Under the pieces are notes generated by a model that worked only from the letters and a program-made list of their open reading frames with translations, did no database searches and had not been told where the DNA came from. A stretch of DNA of 64,000 nt from Nitrospirota bacterium (lineage in GTDB: Bacteria; Nitrospirota; Nitrospiria; Nitrospirales; Nitrospiraceae): the NCBI GenBank assembly GCA_040757595.1, contig JBFLWP010000003.1, forward strand, positions 62,001-126,000, given 5' to 3'. The translations under genes were made by a program, and so were the position numbers. Within the stretch, counting starts at the first letter, position 1. Each line of letters starts with the position of its first letter. Positions 59,513 to 64,000 of the stretch are shown here, in pieces.

Positions 59513-59526
59513 GCGGGACTGATGGA

Positions 59527-60504
59527 TTAAAGTCCTCTTTGCGAGCCATTCCCGTTGCCTTCCTTTGGCTTGAGGTCCGCGAGGGCAGGAATGGCCTTGG
59601 TCGCGAGCTGGTAATACTCCGAATTGATCTCTAGACCGATGCTCCGTAGGCCACAGGCAGAGGCCGCCGCAATGGTCGAGCCCGCCCCCATGAACGGATC
59701 GAGGATCACACCCTGTCCAAACGGCAAGGCCGCCCGGACAAGTTGGCGCACGAAATGTTGAGGCTTGAGAGAGGGGTGTGGGGCGATACCACGTTCAATC
59801 CCGCGGGCTGGAGAGGAATAGATCAAGTCTTTGAAGGGCTCCTCCGCCGATATCCGCCGCAGTCCCCCGGTCTTCCACTTCCGCAGGTTGTCTTGGACCC
59901 GTCCTTCACATGGTTTGCGGAAGAGCCCCCAGGGCTCCCAGCAGGACTTGGGCATGACGGAGATTTCCGGGAACTCTTCATGAGCATTCTTCGGCCGATC
60001 CCCACCCCGCAGGGTGTAGACGACCCGGATAATCTCCCCTCGCTTTTCGTAGCCGGCCGCGACGAATGGCTCATACACGAGATAGGAAACCAGCGGGTTG
60101 GTGGCAATGAAGAGATGAGCCCCCGGGACAAGCACGGGCATGAGGCTTTCGGCCAGGCGCTGGAAGAACGTGCGCAGCTCCGTCCGATCCCGTTCGCTCA
60201 GAACGGTGAAACGGGGCAACGGCTTGCGTTGGCATCCATCGAAGGCGGGAGGGATTCGCCACACTCCCCCGCGCCCCTTGCGCAATTTTTCAAGCTCCCG
60301 CGGGGTGTATTCGACGAGGCCGTAAGGCGGGTCTGTCACGACGGCGTGGATGGAATTGGGCGCGACATGCGCCAACCATTCGAACGCGTCAACGTGGAAA
60401 ATCTGGTACTTGCCGAGCTTTGAAGAGGAAGGAGCGGAGAGAGAAAAGAGAGGGAGGGTCCCGTTCTGGCTACGGCTCTTTATCGTGCGATGAGCCAGAG
60501 GCAT
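59527..60504 (-). CDS. Beta-class DNA (N4-cytosine or N6-adenine) methyltransferase
   Basis: A 325-residue enzyme. Motif IV TDPPYGLVEY is near residue 52 and motif I DPFMGAGSTIAAA near 280, the order of beta-class methyltransferases. FHVDAFEWLAHV precedes the catalytic motif and HPSLKPQHFV lies before motif I, as usual in this class. The target base (adenine N6 or cytosine N4) follows the DPPY/SPPY choice and here points to adenine or cytosine N4 equally. Base composition is lower in G+C than the neighbours. No intact restriction enzyme is adjacent. ATG 60504; upstream frame is not conserved. Confidence 0.85.
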   Translation of the reverse strand: MPLAHRTIKSRSQNGTLPLFSLSAPSSSKLGKYQIFHVDAFEWLAHVAPNSIHAVVTDPPYGLVEYTPRELEKLRKGRGGVWRIPPAFDGCQRKPLPRFTVLSERDRTELRTFFQRLAESLMPVLVPGAHLFIATNPLVSYLVYEPFVAAGYEKRGEIIRVVYTLRGGDRPKNAHEEFPEISVMPKSCWEPWGLFRKPCEGRVQDNLRKWKTGGLRRISAEEPFKDLIYSSPARGIERGIAPHPSLKPQHFVRQLVRAALPFGQGVILDPFMGAGSTIAAASACGLRSIGLEINSEYYQLATKAIPALADLKPKEGNGNGSQRGL

Positions 60505-60607
60505 GTCCGGGCGATAGTCATTGGAGGTGAGGGTGCCAGTGTGTCGCGGAATCCTAGCACTTCTCGGTAGGGGCGGCAATAGCGCAGAAACTGTGGTGGG
60601 AAAACGG

Positions 60608-61063
60608 TTAGGACCTGAGGGCCGTGAGGACTTCCTGCGCGTGGCCGTGAACGCGGACCTTGGGGAAGATGGCCTTGAGGCGGCCGGCTTGGTCAATGAC
60701 GAAGGTGCGGCGCCTGGGTCCGATCAGCCCGTTGATGAGCGGGCGGTAGACCCCGTAGGCCTTCTGCACGGTCCCGTCCTCGTCAACGAGCAGCCGGAAG
60801 GGCAGGGAGAATTTCTCGATGAACCGTTGGTGGGAGCCCCGGTCGTCGGGGCTGATGCCCAGCACGACCGCCTCGGCCCGCTCGATCGCGGCGATCTGGT
60901 CGCGGAATCCGCAGGCTTCGACCGTGCAGCCGGAGGTGTCGTCCTTGGGATAGAAATAGAGGACCACCTGCTTCCCGCGGAGCCCTGCGAGCGAGACGAC
61001 CTCCCCGCTCTCGCAGGGAAGCGAGAAGTCCGGCGCCGGGTCGCCGACCTTCAATTCGGGCAT
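60608..61063 (-). CDS. bcp: Thioredoxin-dependent peroxiredoxin (Bcp/PrxQ)
   Basis: A 151-residue peroxiredoxin. FYPKDDTSGCTVEACGFRD near residue 37 has both cysteines spaced C-x4-C, as in Bcp (peroxidatic and resolving Cys), and FSLPFRLLVDEDG follows. It reduces peroxides with thioredoxin. It ends 17 bases after the aldo/keto reductase gene starts upstream, and both are on the same strand. Confidence 0.93.
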   Translation of the reverse strand: MPELKVGDPAPDFSLPCESGEVVSLAGLRGKQVVLYFYPKDDTSGCTVEACGFRDQIAAIERAEAVVLGISPDDRGSHQRFIEKFSLPFRLLVDEDGTVQKAYGVYRPLINGLIGPRRRTFVIDQAGRLKAIFPKVRVHGHAQEVLTALRS

Positions 61064-61080
61064 CGGCCTTTCCGATCCCT

Positions 61081-62049
61081 TCAGTCGTAAAAGTTCCGCA
61101 GCCAGACGTGCCGGCCGAGAGAGGCGAGGAGCCCCTCGCTCAGGCGGCGTCCGTCCGAGACCGAGCAGTTGGCCTGGACGTGCTTTTTGGTCCTCATGCC
61201 CGGGATCACCGTGCTGACCGCCGGCTGGGCCAGGCAGTAGCGGAGGGCCAGCTCCGGCAGGGTTTTGGCCTCGGCGCCGAGCAGCGGCGTGAGCTTGGCG
61301 GCGCGCGCCGCCACCTGGGCCTTGCGGTCCCCGCGGAAGTACTCGTTCCGCCAGTCGCTTGCGGGGAACGTCGTTTCGGGCGTGATCGTGCCGGTCAACC
61401 CCCCTTCGTCGAATGGGCAGCGGGCCAGCAGGCCCACGTCGTGCTGCAGGCAGGCCGGGAAGAGGGTCTCCACGGGAGACTGGTCGAAGATGTTGAAGAT
61501 GACCTGGACCGTGTCAATCAGGCCGCTGGTCACCAGCTTGAGCGCCGAGTCCGGCTCATGGTCGTTGATCGAGACGCCGATGGCCCGGACCTTGCCCTGG
61601 GCCTTCAACTGCAGCAGCGCGTCCAGCCAGCTCCGGTCCTCCATCCATTCGTCGCGCCAGACGTGGAGCTGCTGGAGGTCGAGGCAGTCCAGCTTCAGGT
61701 TGCGCAGGCTCTGCTCGGTGGACTCGATGATGTGGGAGGGGGGAAAACAGTCCTGCGCCCGGTCCGCTGGCTGGGCCGGCCAGTGCTCGTTCTTCGGCGG
61801 GACCTTGCTCGCCACGTAGATCCGCTCCTTGCGGGACCGCACCACCTGCCCGACGAGCTGCTCGCTGTGTCCGTCCCCATAGACCAGAGCCGTGTCAATG
61901 AAATTGGTGCCGGCGTCGATCGCGGCGTGGAGGGCGGCGACGGATTCCTTGTCCTCCGCCCCGACCCACATGGTTCCGCCGATGCCCCAGGCGCCGAACC
62001 CGATCTCGGACACCTGATAGCCGGTCTTGCCCAGCCGCCGGTATTGCAC
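61081..62049 (-). CDS. Aldo/keto reductase
   Basis: A 322-residue TIM-barrel reductase. The catalytic set is visible: Asp in NFIDTALVYGDGHSE with Tyr six residues on, Lys in YVASKVPP and His in LDLQQLHVW. GKTGYQVSEIGFGAWGIGG is the typical start and TVIPGMRTKKHVQAN the NADPH-phosphate region near the end. It reduces aldehydes or ketones with NADPH. Probably co-transcribed with bcp. Confidence 0.92.
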   Translation of the reverse strand: MQYRRLGKTGYQVSEIGFGAWGIGGTMWVGAEDKESVAALHAAIDAGTNFIDTALVYGDGHSEQLVGQVVRSRKERIYVASKVPPKNEHWPAQPADRAQDCFPPSHIIESTEQSLRNLKLDCLDLQQLHVWRDEWMEDRSWLDALLQLKAQGKVRAIGVSINDHEPDSALKLVTSGLIDTVQVIFNIFDQSPVETLFPACLQHDVGLLARCPFDEGGLTGTITPETTFPASDWRNEYFRGDRKAQVAARAAKLTPLLGAEAKTLPELALRYCLAQPAVSTVIPGMRTKKHVQANCSVSDGRRLSEGLLASLGRHVWLRNFYD

Positions 62050-62128
62050 GATCTCCTCACGCCAAGGGTGGTCGGAGGGGCTACTCTACAATGGGGTCTC
62101 GGCCGGGCGCAACGGAGCCCTTCGAGTG

Positions 62129-62157
62129 TTGTCTGTCAGGGGCCTCGGTGCTAAGCT
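62129..62157 (+). promoter_or_regulatory. Leaderless promoter before the gene at 62166
   Basis: TTGTCT (62129-62134), 17 bases, TAAGCT (62152-62157), eight bases, ATG 62166. Confidence 0.6.
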
Positions 62158-62165
62158 TGACCCCG

Positions 62166-62816
62166 ATGGACAGCCGGCTGCCGCCCGATCACGCCATGCC
62201 GATCGAGCACAAGTACCATGACCTGGTCTCCTTCCGCCGGGCGCTTGACGAGCGGCTGCGTGCGCTGGAGTTGGACCTCAAGCGCGTGGCCGGGGACATC
62301 CCCGCGCAGGTGGCCAAGCGGAAGGCCCTGGCCCAGAGCCTGGAGCTCGGCCGGCGGCTCTTGGAGATGTACGAGCCGGTGAAACATTCCCCCGGCTGGA
62401 TCAGGGCCGGCGCCTCGGTGGTGAGCGATCCGGTGCCGAACCTGGTCACTAAGCAGGAGGGCGAGGAAGACATTCTGGAGTTCGAGCACAACCGGCGGTC
62501 CTACTCGCTCCGGTTCCGACGATGCCCGGAGCAGCAGTCTCCCGGTCTCTCTGCCGAGGGCGACGTGCCTCATGCGCTGCTGTCCTTTTGCAACGAACAG
62601 GGGATGGCTCTGTTCGCCAACTCGATCGTGGAAGAGCAGGACGCGCGGGGGCGCTACTGCAAGCCGCTGGACATCGAGGTGTTCATCCCCGGCGAGTGGA
62701 TCAAGGACTTTCTGGAGCTCTCCGAAGAGATCGCCGCACTCAAGCGCGAGATGGAGATTCGCAGGAAGTACGACCCGGCTGAATTGGAACGGCTGCGGCG
62801 GCACTTCGGACTCTGA
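62166..62816 (+). CDS. Coiled-coil protein of unknown function
   Basis: A 216-residue cytoplasmic protein. A coiled-coil N-terminal part (FRRALDERLRALELDLKRVAGDIPAQVAKRKAL in parts), a beta-rich centre (YSLRFRRCPEQQ) and a charged C-terminal helix (KREMEIRRKYDPAELERLRR). A later in-frame ATG at 62196 is possible, but ATG 62166 fits the promoter. It lies 17 bases before a transglycosylase gene. Confidence 0.5.
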   Translation: MDSRLPPDHAMPIEHKYHDLVSFRRALDERLRALELDLKRVAGDIPAQVAKRKALAQSLELGRRLLEMYEPVKHSPGWIRAGASVVSDPVPNLVTKQEGEEDILEFEHNRRSYSLRFRRCPEQQSPGLSAEGDVPHALLSFCNEQGMALFANSIVEEQDARGRYCKPLDIEVFIPGEWIKDFLELSEEIAALKREMEIRRKYDPAELERLRRHFGL

Positions 62817-62832
62817 GCGCAGGAGGCGAGCG

Positions 62833-64000
62833 ATGCGGGGCAGATCGGCGATGGGACTGGCAGGGGGGCTGGCGCTGGCGACGGCGCTGTGGGGATCGGT
62901 CGCGACCATCCCCGTTTCGGCGGGCGATGCCTTCGAAGAAATCAACAAACGCTTCCAGCAGAAGCAACAGGAGCTCGACGACTCGCTCCGTGCCGTGCAG
63001 GAGCAGTATCGGGCCAAGCGGACGGCCATGGAGGCCCAGTGGAAACGGCGGGAGCAGGAGATCGAGGCCCGGTGGCAGCAGAGGAAGCGGGAGATCGAGC
63101 AGAAGTGGGACCGGGCCCTCCGGTCCACCCCCACGTCCTGGGTGGACTATTCATCCGACGACGAGGCGCGGAGCGTCGTGGACTTCGAGAACGGCACGGT
63201 GGAGGTCACGGCCCTGGCTCCGGTCGGGGAGACTGGCTCGTGGCCGGCGGCGCCGGCCGCGGTCGCCGCGCTCGCATCCGGGCCGGCCGGCTCCGGCAGG
63301 GCGCTGGCCGTGCCCGTTTCGCTGCGCGCCGAGGTCGCCGGGGTCCCGCAGCCGCTGGTGCTGGCCGCGCTCCCGGCCGCCTGGGCCAAGATGCTCCGCC
63401 AGTTCGAGCAGGTCTTCTCACAGGAAGCCAAGTCCGGGCAGCCGGTGCTGGCGAACCAGGTGGTGAGCCGGGCCGGCCAGCCGGTGGACAAACAGACGGT
63501 GAAGGCCTACGTGCAGGACGAGGTCCTGCCGGGTGCGGTGGTGGGCGAGAAGCCGGTGCCGTCCCGGGACGGCGTGGCGCGGATTCAGGTGACGGCCCGG
63601 GTCAAGATGGCTCCGGACCACGTGAAAAAGCGGGCCCAGCAGTACCAGGACGTGGTCCCGGCGTACGCCAAGCAGCACGGGCTGGATCCCCGTCTGCTCT
63701 ACGCGATCATCCACACGGAATCCTTCTTCAATCCCAAGGCCCAGTCTCCCCTCCCCACCTACGGGCTCATGCAGCTCGTGCCCCGCGGTGCGGCCCGCGA
63801 CGCCTACAACTTCCTCTACAAGGACGACCGGGTGCTCGACGATGAATATCTCCTGGATCCGGCCCACAACGTCGAGTTGGGGGCGGCCTACCTCCGCCTG
63901 CTGCGGAAGCAGCTCTTCGCCACCCTCGACGACGGGGACAAGAAGAACTACCTGTTGATCTGCGCGTTCAAGTGGGGGCCGGAGAACACCCAGAGCAAAA
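62833..64000 (+). CDS. MltC-like membrane-bound lytic transglycosylase (cut by window end)
   Basis: Open from ATG 62833 to the window end (389 complete codons). A signal segment GLAGGLALATALWGSVATI is followed by a DUF3393-like N-terminal domain with a coiled coil (QQKQQELDDSLRAVQEQYR), then a lytic transglycosylase domain: YAIIHTESFFNPKAQS has the catalytic Glu, YGLMQLVPRGAARDAY and NVELGAAYLRLL are typical SLT blocks. It cleaves peptidoglycan between MurNAc and GlcNAc to give anhydro-MurNAc, the substrate of AnmK after further steps. AGGAGG precedes the start. The rest of the SLT domain lies outside. Confidence 0.87.
   Translation, partial: MRGRSAMGLAGGLALATALWGSVATIPVSAGDAFEEINKRFQQKQQELDDSLRAVQEQYRAKRTAMEAQWKRREQEIEARWQQRKREIEQKWDRALRSTPTSWVDYSSDDEARSVVDFENGTVEVTALAPVGETGSWPAAPAAVAALASGPAGSGRALAVPVSLRAEVAGVPQPLVLAALPAAWAKMLRQFEQVFSQEAKSGQPVLANQVVSRAGQPVDKQTVKAYVQDEVLPGAVVGEKPVPSRDGVARIQVTARVKMAPDHVKKRAQQYQDVVPAYAKQHGLDPRLLYAIIHTESFFNPKAQSPLPTYGLMQLVPRGAARDAYNFLYKDDRVLDDEYLLDPAHNVELGAAYLRLLRKQLFATLDDGDKKNYLLICAFKWGPENTQSK

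Overview
The window is high-GC (roughly two thirds G+C by eye), densely coded bacterial chromosome: about 75 genes on both strands, short intergenic gaps, and no tRNA, rRNA, CRISPR array, transposase or phage gene that I can see. The proteins suggest a free-living Gram-negative bacterium: many lipoproteins with lipoboxes, a beta-barrel outer-membrane protein, a periplasmic c-type heme protein, an MltC-like lytic transglycosylase and anhydro-MurNAc kinase. A SmbP-like small metal-binding protein, first known from nitrifiers, and repeat-encoded spurious peptides that I remember from Nitrospira annotations point to Nitrospirota. That placement is an inference from memory, not a computed result.

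Layout. 0-5 kb: the end of an acetolactate synthase gene, a Tat-exported acetolactate decarboxylase, EttA, a lipoprotein hydrolase and a methyltransferase. 5-20 kb: a RelE-type toxin-antitoxin pair, a TPR/2OG-oxygenase fusion, a threonine dehydratase-like enzyme divergent from an aminotransferase, SmbP, a Coq4-like protein, small membrane proteins, the leuC-leuD-hydrolase operon, a CBS protein and a MEKHLA protein. 20-36 kb: a small membrane/methyltransferase operon, a RuBisCO-like protein divergent from a spore-photolyase-like radical SAM gene, exonuclease III, small zinc-ribbon proteins, a CDF transporter, an exported methyltransferase, an exported Lon-type protease domain, a B12/radical SAM protein, a Tat-type MsrB, a SABATH-like methyltransferase and Tag glycosylase. 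36.2-37.7 kb: an AT-richer island with a HaeII-like restriction endonuclease and an unknown gene. 37-54 kb: more methyltransferases, a beta-barrel protein, S1/P1 nuclease, a beta-lactamase-family lipoprotein, a repeat-rich lipoprotein downstream of cytosine deaminase and RlmL, two SDRs, a heme sensor protein, AnmK and a class III cyclase. 54-64 kb: a zinc ABC transporter (znuA, znuC, znuB), a NUDIX hydrolase, a beta-class DNA methyltransferase with a small companion ORF, Bcp, an aldo/keto reductase and a lytic transglycosylase cut by the window end.

Three patterns cut across the genes. First, many starts sit 5-10 bases after a clear -10 box, several with a -35 box exactly 17 bases further up, so a good part of this genome seems to make leaderless or nearly leaderless mRNAs. 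Second, four copies of a 123-182 bp imperfect palindrome sit at gene 3' ends. Their outer stems differ in sequence but stay complementary, and their cores end in GGCC plus a T-run, so they look like a dispersed MITE-like family of bidirectional terminators. Third, a different palindrome built from ACGTGAAACG-type units lies inside both the leu and znu operons.

Functional threads are metal handling (SmbP, CDF, ZnuABC), oxidative repair (MsrB, Bcp, exonuclease III, Tag), branched-chain amino acid and acetolactate chemistry (AlsS/AlsD, LeuCD, the dehydratase), and cell-wall recycling (AnmK, MltC-like).
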